Both the position numbers and the translations under genes were made by a program. Of a DNA stretch of 64,000 nucleotides, positions 1-12,359 are shown piece by piece (the first letter of the stretch is position 1; every line of letters begins with the position of its first letter). The stretch is from Pseudeuparius sepicola. Taxonomy: Eukaryota; Arthropoda; Insecta; Coleoptera; Anthribidae. The stretch is taken from positions 40,365,500-40,429,499 of the forward strand of contig OY987302.1 of NCBI GenBank assembly GCA_963920635.1. The letters run 5' to 3'. The notes under the pieces were generated by a model, which worked only from the letters and a program-made list of their open reading frames with translations, made no database searches and was not told the DNA's origin.

Positions 1-945
1 CTGCAAAAACAATAGTCGACCCACCGGGAATATCTAGATAGATTTATAAGGCCGCACTAAGTTCAACAGCCTCCCACACCTTTCTTAAGCGAACAGTAAA
101 CTTGCACTTCATGGCATCAGATTCATTAAAATTACTTGCATTTACGTAATTCAATGTAATATTCAATTTTCTCACAAGTATTCAGCGCAGATTGTCGAAC
201 AATAGTAGCAATAGTAGCACTTCATTTATAGGAGATGTTTACGAGATGCACTGTGTGATTTTGGTTTTCTGAGATAAGATTGTAGTGATTAGTTGTGCTG
301 TTGAAAGGGGGAACATAGATTAAGAATGAATGAAGAATATCCCTGGAACTCGGAATACTTTGGCCAAATAAATTTGTGCACAACCTAATACCCACAATCA
401 AAGTGAATAATTGATGCCCACAATGTTGGCTATTTTGACATAGCTGACAGTCTAATAATCTTGTGTCAAGTAATGCCGCAATAAATATGATTTCAATTTT
501 TTCAAATATTAGATTGTCAAATGATGACAGATTTAGGTGCCCCATTTTCGCATACAGGCGTCGAAGAGGGTTGTAAAGTATACATCGATGTTGAGTAGAA
601 CAAGGGGAAATTTATGTGTGGCCCCTGGGGATAACATAAGGAAAATTCGATTTTTCTTAACAGAAATTAATAAAAGGGTGTCTGTTGGCCATATTTTCAC
701 TAAATGATTAATTAATAGAACCTTGCTTCGGAAAACCAAAGGCTTGAGTGTTCCAGGTGGCTAAAGGGTTGAAATAAGGACATAATCTTGTAAGGAAAAA
801 AATCAGGATTTTGACCGATTTTTCTACACAAGCCCATTGAACGTATGTCAAATGTACATCGTCACTAGCCCGAAAAACATAAAAAAAACATATTATACAT
901 AATTAACATATTATATAAGAAAATTGAATTTTCCATATAGAGCTC
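1..945. other. unassigned AT-rich sequence
   Basis: I see no coding exon, RNA gene or clear repeat boundary here. Two short minus-strand open frames (222-545 and 533-739) lack domain signatures and splice signals and look like chance frames. Confidence 0.5.
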
Positions 946-1196
946 TGATGTCCGGAAGAGGGAAAAGTTTTTTATTCGTGGGTTTACGACAAAAAGTCAT
1001 TCTTTATAAAAACTCCTGCTTGTTCCGAAACGCCCAAAACTATTAAAATATTATTGATTTTTATACCGGGTGTTCAGTATTTAGAAACATTTAGAAAAAT
1101 TTTGTTAGTCACCGAGTAAAGTACCGTTGTTTTTGACAATATCGAAAAATATTATCAAGGATGTCATTTAGAATCCACAGGGGGTTACAAATTTGA
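946..1196 (-). repeat. dispersed repeat, copy of the 55615-55870 foldback arm
   Basis: This stretch is the reverse complement, with scattered mismatches, of about 55615-55870. Both contain a TCCGGAAGAGGGAAAAG block, a GTGGGTTTACGACAAAAAG block and a GGATGTCATTTAGAATCCAC block. The 55-kb copy is half of an inverted repeat, so this is one arm without its partner. The neighbouring repeat at 1240 is also next to this family at 55 kb, in the opposite order. Confidence 0.75.
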
Positions 1197-1239
1197 GCGA
1201 GAAAGTTGATTTTATTTGATTTCATTTATTTTCAGTGAT

Positions 1240-1545
1240 CAAGAATAGTTATTTATGTACCAAGGCACTGAAGCTCGACTTTTTATGACTCATGTAGAAT
1301 TTAGTGGCCGAGGCCTCTGGCCGAGGCAAATAAATCACATGAGTCATAAAAAGAACTTCAGTGGCGAGGTACCTACATATTATATAGATATTTTTTTTAA
1401 ATCGTAAAAAAATGTTTTATTAGGCAAAAAAATAATCATAAGGGATCACCCGTCCATGACCCGACTGCGCGCGGCGTTGCTAGACCTTGACGATCGCTCT
1501 AGGTCAAGTATGACGGCGCTTCCCAACAGAAACTCCAAACGGCTG
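1240..1545 (+). repeat. dispersed repeat with ACATGAGTCAT hairpin, copy 1 of 3
   Basis: The copy starts near GTTATTTATGTACCAAGGCA. It carries a stem-loop whose arms are GACTCATGTAGAATTTA and its near complement around AAATCACATGAGTCAT, then the block ATCACCCGTCCATGA and a GC-rich GCGCGCGGCG segment. Copies lie at 16690-16925 and 54935-55165. The consistent stem-loop suggests a short non-autonomous element, but no target duplication is visible. Confidence 0.75.
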
Positions 1546-3960
1546 CCTGTTGTGCAGCCTCCATAAAAGTAGATTGATATTCAAACCTACTAAAATATTT
1601 ATACTGAAAGATATGTGTACGAAAAGTGAAATGGGCCTTTATTGGCCGGGTTTTGAATATTTGGTCACTTTTGACGGGCGATGGCTCCTCGTCTGACGTT
1701 TGATGTTTACATCTCGCCAAGGCCTACAATAATGGACTACTTCAGTGCCGATTTCTGACGATTTTGCGACACTTCACTGCCGAATTCAAGAAAAACATAT
1801 TATAAAGAATAAAAGTAAAAATAACACAATAATCATCGCAGTTATAATAATAGGTAGAATACATTATGCATTAATATTTAAAGTATACTAAAACCACAGA
1901 TAAGGTTACGTTATCTGTGCTAAAACGAATAAAATAAGTTTAGGTTTTCGTTAAGATAATTCAATTTCAAATTGCGACAAGTTTTTGCAAGTCAAAAAGC
2001 TAGTCTCGCGAACTGTAGAGAAAATACATTCTTTGGCATGTACCCGCGCGGCCTCTTAAATCGTTCCACTAGGCATGAGAATGAGCAAGAAATCAAGAAT
2101 TTCGGGTAAGTGTGGCAACGTTGCGCCAATTCCACGGCTTCTCAAATCCTCAAATCAACAACTTCCCCTACATACCCTCCTACCACCCAGCTCCTCCCCG
2201 TAGAAAATAAAAATTCCGTTGACTGACATTTTTATACGCCAGTCAAGGAAAATAAGTTAAATCGCTGCAATTATTATAATAATTTATAAGTGGATTTAAA
2301 GTTTTACACTGTTCCTTGGTGTTTTGAGATTCACCTAAAGTGAAATTACGCGGATTTCTTTGATTGTCAAAGTGGTATTAGTTGAATAAGGTATAATATC
2401 TGAGTATAATTGTGTTATTATAGAAGAATCTCGTAGTGGTTTTTTACATTGGTTTATTACACTTCTTTGTCTTAAACGCGAACCAAAACTTTGATTTTTT
2501 TGCATTTTTAAAGCTTCCTTGGAGTCTTCGGGTGAAGTTCTGATGCTGATGCCGGGCCTCCGAAAATCGAGAAAAAACACGCAATTTCCAAGAGAGGTTT
2601 CAGAGGATTCTCCGTCGGTTTCGTTGATTCTACAGCCGTCCCCTTTCTCGAAAGTGGTTAATCGTGAATCGGAAAATTCATTTAGATATCGGATTTTCGA
2701 GGTTCTTTTTGGTACCGGAGGAAAGTAAACACCCAATTAAGAGATTTACCACCTCCTTCGATTTTTAGAACGACTCTATTCTAGGTTGTCGAAAGAGTTT
2801 TGCGACAAAAGCCGCCAATATCGGTGGGCAGGGTTGTAACATTTTCCACTATTATTCAGGCAATCTAAGGCCAACCTAACAGCGCCGAATTTACTGTTTT
2901 TCGCACAGTAACTGGCAATGTCACGTAAGGCAATGTCGCGTATAAAGATATTAAATTTGCCGTCACTTACGCCTTTGAGGTTATGGCTGGCTTTCAAACC
3001 GCAAGAGAGGGGAGGGGAAATTGCAACGTTGTCAGTTGCTTGTTGCTTGTCAACCAATAACTGTCCGATAAAATTAATTGGTAGGTACCAGGGACCCTTT
3101 AAAGTAAGGGGACCGAGCATTATACTTTCCAAAGTGAGGCCGTTTCTTTCCCCATTCTAATGGTCTCAATGATGCCAAGTATGCAATTTTATTGGAGAAT
3201 CTATGGATATAACAGGTACTTTGATTGTTAGTAAAAATTAATATGATTTCTAAAAATTACAATGTTCTGTCAACAAACACAGAATATGGCAAGTGCCAAA
3301 TGAATCAAATTTATTTTATATTTGAATTTGGTTTCCTGCAATTATTTCCAGGAATTTAGGTAATATAAGTATGGTAAGTCAGTGCCGACTTTGCTTATTT
3401 GAGAATTTGTCGCTATTGCACCTTGTTACCAGGTTCCTCAAACCATTTCTAATATTATGTAGGTATAATAGGTACGTACTTGAACTTTCTTCTCTTGTTG
3501 AATGTATCTACCCAAAGAACTTTCACAGATTGCGGGATTGACTAATAAGATTAGGTCTTGTACTTAGTTCTAATCATGTAGTTTTCCTCGGTGCTCATTT
3601 TTGTAATTTTATTTCTCTCCCAAGGTACCTCACAAACGTAAAATAAACTTATAGTTTTAGATAAAAACTGTTTAAAAAAAGACCTGACTGAAGCTACCTG
3701 CTTAATAACTTAATATTTAGGAAATACCATTTTTGTTTTGAACTACTTACTTATACGTAATGCCCACGTAATGGGAAATGTAGGATTACTAAACATGAGA
3801 CAAGAAAAATCTGGTTGCAATTATTGGGACTATTACAGGCGGCCGCATTACCTTTAATTGACTATCTGGAAGTTAGAAAACTTAAAAATTGTGAACTATG
3901 AAGGGAAATATTTTGCCTCCTTTGGAATCTATGGCACTGGCATGTTACATAAAACCTGAT
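1546..3960. other. unassigned sequence with one short shared TE-like block (2515-2590)
   Basis: About 65 bp from 2519 (GAGTCTTCGGGTGAAGTTCT...) resemble 43766-43830 (GAGTCTTCAGGTGAGGTTCC...), so this is an old shared repeat, probably transposon-derived. The two overlapping open frames across it (minus 2335-2736, plus 2519-2728) follow from that block and have no domain I recognise. The rest, including 2776-3160 where frames overlap on both strands, shows no exon structure. Confidence 0.4.
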
Positions 3961-4126
3961 GGCAATTGGACACTGAACCAGCCCACTTATGTGGTCTCCT
4001 TGGAGATATACAGAAAACAAGGCTTCACTTTTCCTATGTGATAGACTGTGACATGCTGGGTCCCCATATTTTAAAGAGTCCCTGGTATTTTGATTCCCAT
4101 GTCAGGAGGGTGGTAAAGAAATTTAG

Positions 4127-4427
4127 TCCGCCGTCTTCGGGCGGCCGCCATATTAGATTTAGTATGATGTCATTCACCTTATTGTTTTCTACGCGTCGAG
4201 CCCTTTCAGTTGGTACCCATGTTGTGTATCAAATAGGTAATCCGCCATCTTGGAACGGCGGCCATATTGAATTTAGTGTAATGTCACTAACTTTATCGTT
4301 TTCTACTCTTCAAGTCCTTTCATTTGATACCCATATTAAGAGGGTTGAATAGAAAATGTAATACGCCATCTTGGAGCGGCGGCCATATTGGATTTAGTGT
4401 GATGTCACCGACTTTATCGTTTTTTCA
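4127..4427 (+). repeat. tandem repeat, about 117-121 bp unit, nearly 3 copies
   Basis: Units begin near 4127, 4240 and 4361, each with CGCC[AG]TCTT.GG.CGGC[CG]GCCATATT followed by GATTTAGT.TGATGTCA. The first two continue into a TTTTCTAC block and a CTTTCA.TTG[AG]TACCCAT block. Divergence is moderate. The CGCCATCTTGG / CCATATTGGATTTAG core is clearly related to the 122-bp array at 24705-25075. Confidence 0.8.
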
Positions 4428-5490
4428 GTGTCGCCGACAAGCCAACTCTCTACCTTACATTTTTTAAAGTGGTCTATGCTAAAATCAAGCAATCCTTACG
4501 CCTGGCGTAAATAAAACCACGTGTTCAATGACGTTCCGCGATTGGTCGGTAGGCTATCAAATTCCACCCGACTCGGCAACAGGGACGTACTCGATCGCAA
4601 AAGTGTAGTTATGCGGTTTTATCTTATTTCATTGTCCGATACCGATACTGTAGGTAGGTTTCACGATTTCGCTATCCCTAGTGGAGTATACCTATGTATA
4701 TTATAATACACAGTAGGTATACTTTATCCAACTGAGAATGACCGACAGTTGTTTCTTCTGAATATATGTTTTATTCTATTTCTTGATGCAGTGTCACCAG
4801 ATTGTCGTACCCAGATATTTATTTTACAGCTAATTACTACCTACCTACCTCTTTAATGTCATTTTGGGTAAGAATTATGGCCGTTTGTAATACTTGGATA
4901 GAATACTTTCATGACTGCATTAGCATCACAATAAAATGGTATAAGTTTGGAAGTCCGTGGGATGAAGGTAAAAGGCTTATTAAAGGAAATGCCAAGTATA
5001 AGTGTAGATAATAGCGTTTCATTAAAAAATTTCGACGCCGAACGTTAGGATAGACATAATTTGAAAATTTTCAACGTGAATGGAGCGTGTTTCCTGTCCT
5101 AGGTGACCGTGCGAATCGCTCAACGGTCGGTGGGCTCACCACCCCCTTCTAAATATTTATGAATGCAACCAGACTGTGACTTAGGGGTTTCAATGTCATA
5201 CAAATTTGTGTAATGTTAAGGCGGCGAGGAGGCATGGGGTATGGCCTGCAAACGGAAATTCGAAAATTGCTTCATATGAATACCAGCGCAACAATGTAGA
5301 GGAAGAGACCCAAATTTGGCACTTTTTTTATAAATTCGAAATAAAATTCCCCGTTAATTATTTTTAATTAAAATTGTATTGGAATACTTGTTTGGTGTAT
5401 TGACAAAACAGTGATGCAAAGAAACTACATTAAAATAGCGATCTAGACAAATTATTCAACTTAAACTTTTTTTTGTCAATTGCCCCATAA
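4428..5490. other. unassigned AT-rich sequence
   Basis: There is no supportable gene. Short plus frames at 4521 and 4802 have no domain or splice support, and no inverted repeat of note was seen. Confidence 0.45.
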
Positions 5491-5494
5491 AATA

Positions 5495-6055
5495 AAAGGT
5501 TGCCTAATTTGAGGCAAGGTGACTAATTTGAGACAGACGGACATCCCCCAATTACGCACTTCCTTTACATCGTCTACCATAGCATGAGAGTCCCATTTCT
5601 TGTATTTTTTGGCATCTGTAATCAAAAAAATGAAAATATTGTTTGGGTGCCTAATTTGAGATAGTCTCATTTAACAGAATCCATTTGGTATCTCAAATTA
5701 GGAACTTTTAGTTTAAAAAATTGACAACAGTATTTTACGTTAGTGTCAGATTTCAATAAACTATCATTAAGCAACACCTCCTATACTAACTACTACGACA
5801 CATAAATTTTTTTACACTTCACCTTGACTGTAAATACCAGTTTATTTACACTATCAAAAAAATTTTAGCAGTCAAATCACACCAAACGTGCTTTTGAACA
5901 GAAACAAACGAAGTGAAGCGCTCAACTACCACTTTAACACTACACCCCAGTTTATTTTAATTAGTCTAGGCTATTTCTGTTAGATGGTGTTACATATCCT
6001 TTAATATAAGGAGCTATCTCAAATAAATTAGGCACCTATCTCAAATTTGGGTCTA
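5495..6055. repeat. region with recurrent CTAATTTGAGA motif in both orientations
   Basis: The word CTAATTTGAG(A/G) or its complement occurs near 5503, 5522, 5648 and 5690, and again as ATCTCAAATAAATTAGG and ATCTCAAATTTGGG near 6012-6048. The opposing orientations at the two sides fit a decayed inverted-repeat element, but I cannot draw firm ends. Confidence 0.4.
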
Positions 6056-6372
6056 TACCTCTAAAGAATTTAAGTTCCATTCGCACAAGGTGTAAAATAA
6101 TTAAGGCCTAGGCATATCATAATATGTATTGTAGGCGTAGGAAAAATCCACTGTCTCGGTCTGCACCTTTGAACGATTCAGCATGTAACCGTGGAATATG
6201 GGCTAAAGATTTAAGCTTCATGTGGCTACAACTCAGGGTTCAGATTCTAGTTAATTTCTATAATACATACCTAGGTTTGTTTCGGCAGAATTTTAAACCA
6301 AAGTAGATGGCGCGCTTTATATATTTCTCTCGAGCATTAACTTAGTCAAATCTCACCCTGTCGACTATCTCT

Positions 6373-6467
6373 GTCTACCCACCTTCAGCATGTCACCTTG
6401 TAATAGAAGGTGACACCTTGTCAGGTGACATGCTACTTGTAATACAAGGTGACCTGCTGAAGGTGGG
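6373..6467. repeat. inverted repeat hairpin, about 95 bp
   Basis: CTACCCACCTTCAGCATGTC on the left is mirrored by the complement ending GACCTGCTGAAGGTGGGTA on the right. Internal CACCTTGTAATA / AAGGTGAC blocks make extra stem options. It lies 13 bp from the foldback at 6480. Confidence 0.75.
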
Positions 6468-6479
6468 TAAAATGGATTA

Positions 6480-6702
6480 CAGAAGTGACGCGTGGGGAAA
6501 AATGCACTTTTGGGTCGGAAAATAAATCGGAAATTTTTTTTTCGTCAACTGATTTTGTCAGGGATAAAATGAATTTAAATAAAACTTTCTATAGTTTCAG
6601 AGGCATAAGTGCAGAAATCAGTTGACGAAAAAAAAATTTTTTCATACTTATTTTCCGACCCAAAAGTGCATTTTTCCCGACGCGTCACTTCTGCCAATCA
6701 AT
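6480..6702. repeat. foldback (MITE-like), about 223 bp with arms of about 75 bp
   Basis: The left end AGAAGTGACGCGTGGGGAAA is mirrored by TTTTTCCCGACGCGTCACTTCT at the right. The arms also share the TGCACTTTTGGGTCGGAAAA block and a GTCAACTGATTT block. The loop has no coding capacity. No clear target duplication is seen. Confidence 0.85.
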
Positions 6703-7438
6703 TTTTGGGCTAGTGAGGATATAAGTTTTCACCATTTCGAACGGCATAACTGACGGAGTCAGTAAACCAAGTCATTTTTTGTGTGATCTGCCAAACCCTT
6801 AATTCAACCCTTTTTCCACACGCTACACTTATGCTTTTGGGTTTTCGAGGTCGGAATAGTATAAGAAATCAAACGGTGAACATGGCGTAAGTGAGAATTA
6901 GTACCTTTTTTTCTGTTTTGAAAAATCGAATTTTCCATATGTTTTCCACGGGGGGCAAACTTAAAATTACTATTTTCCGACTCAGCATCGATTTACCTTT
7001 CAAGGCTTAAATGAGAAAATCAGTAAGGAAAATCTGTCACTGTCTGACGGTCTAATATATCTAATGCGTCCCCACAGGCAACCCAGTCGCGAAGGTCAGA
7101 GTAATGAATACCAATGATTTGTTGAAAATATATTGTACCAACAAATAGAAATTACATGTCTTACGTTATCGTCGTTTTCTTTCAACCTAGGTGAGAAATT
7201 TAAGATTTTTGAGAAATTTTGTAGGTACATAACAATATATATCCAGTTTTTTCTGAAATCGATGGCTTGCTTGCAGAATTTCACAGGGAGAAATTTAAAA
7301 AATCAAAACTTTCCTACTGTACTGTGTACTCCGTTAACAAGATATAGATACTGAAGTTTTATTCCATGAACGTTGAATAGGAATCGTTGATTTCCTCTGC
7401 GACGCTAATATTTTTGCTGATGGATCATTATGCTGAAA
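6703..7438. other. unassigned sequence
   Basis: AT-rich sequence between two inverted-repeat elements. Opposing open frames near 7096-7354 overlap on both strands and show no domain. No feature is supported. Confidence 0.4.
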
Positions 7439-8248
7439 TAGACCAGGAGATAGTGACAGATTTTTTGACGTGATTTTACTCAGTATGCCCTTCATACGGC
7501 ATTATGTTGCGTATATTCTCACAATAATAAGGTATGAATCAGAGAGTCATCCTGGGTTCTTCATATGGAAAAATGAGTTTTCATTTATTCGAAAAATATG
7601 CGTTTTGATATGATTTTAATCAGGCTGCCATGTGTTTTATAATGAACTTCAAAATAGAAAATTCCTCGGAAAATTATAGGCATACCGTTAGCGTGGGCCC
7701 AAAGGGCCACTATTGTCACGTGAACTTGTATTTTAATAATTAATTTTTCCACGTTTCTTAACAGGCTGCCAATGAGAAGTATGCAAGTTCTTGTTATGAA
7801 ACTGCTGAAGAAATGATGGCATACCGTTTGCGCATGTCCAAGTACACTTTACATCGAATAACTCGTTTAAATGATTAAATAACATTCAATTTAAACAGTA
7901 CTTGGACATGCGCAAAAGGTATGCCATCCTCTTTTCAGCATTTTCATAACAATAACTTGCATATTTCTTATTGACAGCCTGTTCAGAAACGTGGAAAAAT
8001 TAATTATTAAAATACAAGATCACGTGGCAATAATAGCCCTTTGGACCCACCCTAACGGTGTGCCTCTGTTTTCGGAGGAATTTTCGCATATTTTTCGAAT
8101 TATTGAAAACTCAGTTTTTCACATGAAGAACCCAGGATGACACTCTGATTCATACCTTATTATTGTGAGAATATGTGCTACATAATGCCCTTTGCAAGGC
8201 ATACTGAGTAAAATCACGTCCAAAAATCTGTCACTATCTCCCGGTCTA
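7439..8248. mobile_element. foldback transposon, about 810 bp, termini TAGACC.GGAGATAGTGACAG
   Basis: The left end TAGACCAGGAGATAGTGACA is mirrored by the complement ending CTCCCGGTCTA. The two halves pair nearly throughout (about 380 bp each): the blocks at 7460-7570 recur inverted at 8110-8220, and GCGCATGTCCAAGTAC at 7830 is inverted at 7905. The centre is near 7875. Nothing coding is seen. A truncated relative is at 17053-17530. Confidence 0.9.
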
Positions 8249-8559
8249 ATAGCACAGACTAACGAGTAATACAGACAATTCCTTAGTGACATTTGTCAAA
8301 AGGAGACTCGCTTCTAGGCGAAATATCTTCTAAAGAGATAAGCGTAGTGAATTTTATTTGAATTCACGTTAATTTACTTTGCAAAGAGATTGTATTACAA
8401 CCAAATTTATGTTTAAAATACTTATCATTGAAATCAAAACTTTATTTATTACACATGAAAGAGACAAAAATGAAATTAATAACACTTACAACATTTTTTA
8501 CACCTTTCACCCTCGTTTACAATTCACCATGGAAGAAGAACAAAACAATTAACTTTTTA

Positions 8560-9315
8560 AAAATTGAGTATTATTTACCATAATATTGATGGTTACATTA
8601 CCACAAATTGGTCCAACAAACAAATTTGGACAGAAAGATATTTAAACTTTAAGTCAAGAGTACCAACCACGTATAAAAAAGTGTTGTTAATAGCCTTACC
8701 GACCAAGCCATTCCACTTTCATACCATAAATATAGACCAAAAAATCTTTTAAAAAAATGTGCTTTTAAAAAATCATTACATCCAAGAACTTTCTTTGAAT
8801 CCATAATTAAAAAATGTGTACACTAAATTTACAATAAATCATCACATAATCTTATAAATCAACCTAAATATTTTTCTATGCCATATGTACAAGGTGTCCC
8901 TGAATAAATTGCAAAAGTCTTCAAAAAATATAACATAAATATTGGTCAAAAACCGAACTATTCCACCAATAAATTCTTTTCTATCTAATCTCAACTATGA
9001 GGACCCTTGCAATGATTGTTCTTCCATTTATATTGTTCAAACTAAACAATACCTCCATAAACGCTTATATAAACATAAAGAATATGACGTTAGAACTAAT
9101 AATATTAACTCTACTGCCTTAACCAAACATTCTTTGGAAAACTTTCACCAGTTTAACTTTAATAATACCGAAATTATATGTAAAGAGGTTGACCCAACAA
9201 AAAGAAATATTTTAGAAATGATCAACATAAAAAAAACATAATAATTGTGTTAACTTTAGAACTGACACAGAAAACCTTTCTCAACATTACTATAATCTTA
9301 TATCTCATGCTTGAG
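8560..9315 (+). pseudogene. Penelope-like retroelement remnant (RT end plus GIY-YIG endonuclease)
   Basis: The readable part is a 99-codon plus frame at 8942-9241. It has the spaced cysteines of this region (DPCNDCSS), then IYIVQTKQYLHKRLYKHK, the GIY-YIG-type YIGQT motif with G changed to V. It ends with NNTEIICKEVD and KRNILEMINIKK. After a frameshift, NFRTDTENLSQHYYNLIS completes the C-terminus at about 9311. The same protein end is better preserved at 50166-50741. Upstream, 8560-8940 reads as broken pieces of the linker between reverse transcriptase and endonuclease. Penelope-like elements use this RT/GIY-YIG protein for retrotransposition. This copy lacks the RT core and is certainly dead. 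Confidence 0.85.
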
Positions 9316-9571
9316 AGATTGCCAATAAAGTACACATAATAATATAATAAATAAAAAAGAAACCACTCCCCTAACCTCTCCATAATTTCCCCCATTGAAA
9401 ATTAAAAAATATTAACTGACAACTCCTTTTCTATATCATTTGAAGTTTAGAAAGACAACAAACATTATATTTGATAAAGTTATACTCTAGTAAAAATTCT
9501 TGCACCTTACTAAATCATACTATAAATATAGATATATTGAAGAAATACATATTTTTTACCATCTCCATATA

Positions 9572-10286
9572 CAGGGTGTTAGTAAATAAGTGCGACAAAC
9601 ATTAAGGGAGGATTCTACATGAAAAAATAATGCCAGTTTGCTATATAAACGTAGGTCCGCAAATGCTTCGTTTCCGATATACCGGGAGTCAAAGTTTTTG
9701 AAAAAAAAAATAATTTATTTATTGCGTTGAAACGGATTAAGCTATTCAAATGAAATTTGGTGGGTTTTAAGAGGTCTAGAAAGTGCATTTTTTGACACCC
9801 GATTAAAAATTTTATGTTAATCAGTGGCGTGCATAGGGGTAATGGCCTCGATATTGTTAAGAAAATAAATGATTCGCCACTGAGATAATTTAAAATAAAA
9901 ATTATTTTTAAAATCGTCGTTTAATTGGAGACAAAAAAGCTCTCCTACCTTTTTTTCACAGGGCCCGCCATTTTTATGCAAAAAAATAAAACAACATAAC
10001 GCGTATTTTTAATTTCTATTACAACAATATCAAAAACCTATCCTATACAGCAACAATAAATCAAAACAACAAATGAAAATAAAAATATCTCGAATAAACC
10101 ATTTTTAGTTAGGTGTGCATAGCTATAACAATAAATAAATTATCTTTTTTTTTAACTTTGACTCCCTGACTCCCTGTATATCGGAAACGAAGCATTTGCG
10201 GACCTACGTTTATATAGCAAACTGTCATTATTTTTTCATGTTGAATCACCCCTTAAAGTTTGTCGCACTTATTTACTAACACCCTG
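9572..10286. mobile_element. TA-CAGGGTG foldback element, about 715 bp
   Basis: Ends are TA|CAGGGTGTTAGTAAATAAG and its complement, closing CACCCTG|TA. The arms of about 140 bp share GCAAATGCTTCG and GTTTATATAGCAAACTG blocks. TA flanks and CAGGGTG ends match the other elements in this window. The loop (9715-10140) has no readable protein; it contains a CAGTGGCGTGCAT word like hAT termini. Confidence 0.9.
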
Positions 10287-10841
10287 TATACAGTGGACCT
10301 CCGTTTATTTGTTAAAATAAAGAAATCATTCAACTTATATCTCTCACGATGAAACAACTAAACAATTTGAATTACAGAAAATGTATCAACCCAGTAATAC
10401 GATTATATGTATTTGTATATTGATAATGATAACAACCAAATATGTAAGTAATGCGTTTTCTAATTCTTTCCCTTTTATTTATAAAACTAATAAATAAAAT
10501 AAATTAACTCTCCTCCCCCCCATTGTCGAAGAACATTTTAATAAACATTTTATGAAAAATAATTTTTTAACGTGTCAATTTTGCCGAAACACGTGTCGCA
10601 CCTACTGTTTCTTTAACGTATAATAAATAAATAAAAAATCTTGGTATCAAGGAACATTGATATAATTGCCCCATATAATTAGGTATATTAGGTAGGTGTT
10701 CTTTTATCTCATTTTAGGACTAATTTATTTACAGATAGACGAATAACAGTAATTTCACAACTTCCTATAAAACAAACATCTGATGAATATGCAGGGACTA
10801 CAACGTATTTATTTCATTGTTTGAAAGAACAGTTCTACATA

Positions 10842-10886
10842 TTAGCAAAGAGGATACCGATTTGGTATCCTCTTTGATATTAGCTA
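10842..10886. repeat. short perfect hairpin
   Basis: CAAAGAGGATACC and GGTATCCTCTTTG are separated by 5 bases (GATTT). The stem is 13 bp and partly extends with TTAG / TAGCTA flanks. There is no T-tract or other context to make it a functional RNA. Confidence 0.7.
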
Positions 10887-12266
10887 TTACAAACGTTGTG
10901 TAGTACAATAGTTAAAATACGATTGTTGTCGAACTAGCCGTGATGTCGGCGAGGTTTTTGTCAGCGATTGAGCCTTTTATTTCAAATTTATTCATTGAAC
11001 GCTACAAAAAGTGAGTTTTTCTGCCACAGGGTGGGAACCAGAGTGTCATCTTGGCTATTCCTAAGAAATGTGTTGTTCTGTTGTGAATTTTGGCTAAAAA
11101 TTGGTTTTAAATAATAATATATTCTCGTTGGTTAGGTACATACCTTACCACTTAATTTTTTACAACTGTGATAATATTTATTTCCCTATTAACCACCATG
11201 CTCTATTCTAATTATCATTTTCCATCTTTCTGTTAAAAAATATCTAGCTTATAATACACTTTTGTTTTGGGGTGTGGATGTAGGTAAAATTAAAAACACG
11301 TCTTTTGAATTTTTTGACATTATTTCTTTTTCTTTTTCTTTTCATTGAAATTGTGCGATGCCATTCAGATCTGCTCCTGTTGCGTTGTATACTTAATGCA
11401 AACCCACGTATTGCTGTCGGGCGAGGAAGTGAACATTACACTCGGTTGCAAAGTCACTGGATCCGTTGAAAGTAAATGCATATCAAGTAGCTGGACACTG
11501 CCACAATCACTTTCACAAAAATGGAGCGTTTGACCTGGGCAGAAAGTTGCCGTTTCGCTTCAATTAGTTCCAGTTTTAATTCCATTTGCCCGGTCGAAAT
11601 AACCGCTGATTAAATTTATTATTTGGTTGTAAAACACGAAAAATTAATTCGGTGAAATAAGCGTCTGGATAATCACCTTTATTATTACGATTTGTAGTTT
11701 CGAATTTCCCAACAGATTATGGTTTTTGTGTAATGATCGCCGTCATAATTTTTGCCAAATTCTTCTGCGCTTGACGCAACGGTTTAAATATGTCTGCAAA
11801 AAACAAAAAGAAATGTATCTAATACCAGTCAATCTGTCATTGGAGATCGAAAAAGTTGCGGGAAAGCCAAATTTTTGGTAGGTATGTTGTTACTGGTGGT
11901 TAGAAAGATAAAAACCCAAATCGGAATATCCCCACTCCTCGTTTCTCGGAGATCTAGAAATAATTTTGGAATTGATTTATCTCATTTCCTATTGGTCGGA
12001 GCAATAGACAATAGAAAGTTCGGTCCGAAGCAAAAAAATGTTGCAAATTCCAAGCTCAACAATTTTTTTCACCAAATTTGGCCCCTTTACAATGTACGGT
12101 GGTGAAACAGAGGGGTACGCCAATTTTGGTTTTGACCTTTCATTCGGCTTTTCCGGAATTTTTTGTACCTACCCTCTTTTTTCGACTTATTGACTGTTGG
12201 AAGGTGGACAAACAAGGACTGTTAAATAATTTCCACAAAAAATAAACAAAATAACAATTACAAACC
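10887..12266. other. unassigned sequence with a slightly GC-richer part at 11345-11600
   Basis: No exon or repeat is firm. The 11345-11600 stretch is GC-richer than its surroundings and holds a 62-codon frame starting with TTG, but it has no convincing splice sites or domain. Confidence 0.35.
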
Positions 12267-12359
12267 ATGTCACTTCGACTGAAAAGGAACAGAAACCGTA
12301 ATGTGACACAGCTCGGCTCTAAAAATAACCAAATATTTTGGGAGCACGTACTGAATTGG
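12267..12359 (+). CDS. weak candidate first coding exon, unknown basic protein
   Basis: An ATG in fair context (ACAAACCATGT) opens 31 codons starting MSLRLKRNRNRN and ending EHVLNW. They are followed directly by GTAATAAT, a possible 5' splice site in phase 0. The unspliced frame continues to 12479 through hydrophobic codons (VIIIIMLIRQILL), which is what AT-rich intron sequence gives when translated. The peptide is strongly basic and has no domain I recognise. No downstream exon was found, so it could be chance. Confidence 0.2.

Noticed and set aside
2335..2736. 133-codon minus frame and overlapping plus frame 2519-2728
   Set aside because: Part of it is a short repeat also found at 43766-43830; no domain or splice structure supports a gene.
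8287..8335. Possible hammerhead upstream of the 8560 Penelope remnant
   Set aside because: GGCGAAATATC resembles the GAAA side, but the CUGANGA part is missing (AGGAGACT), so the core is not met.
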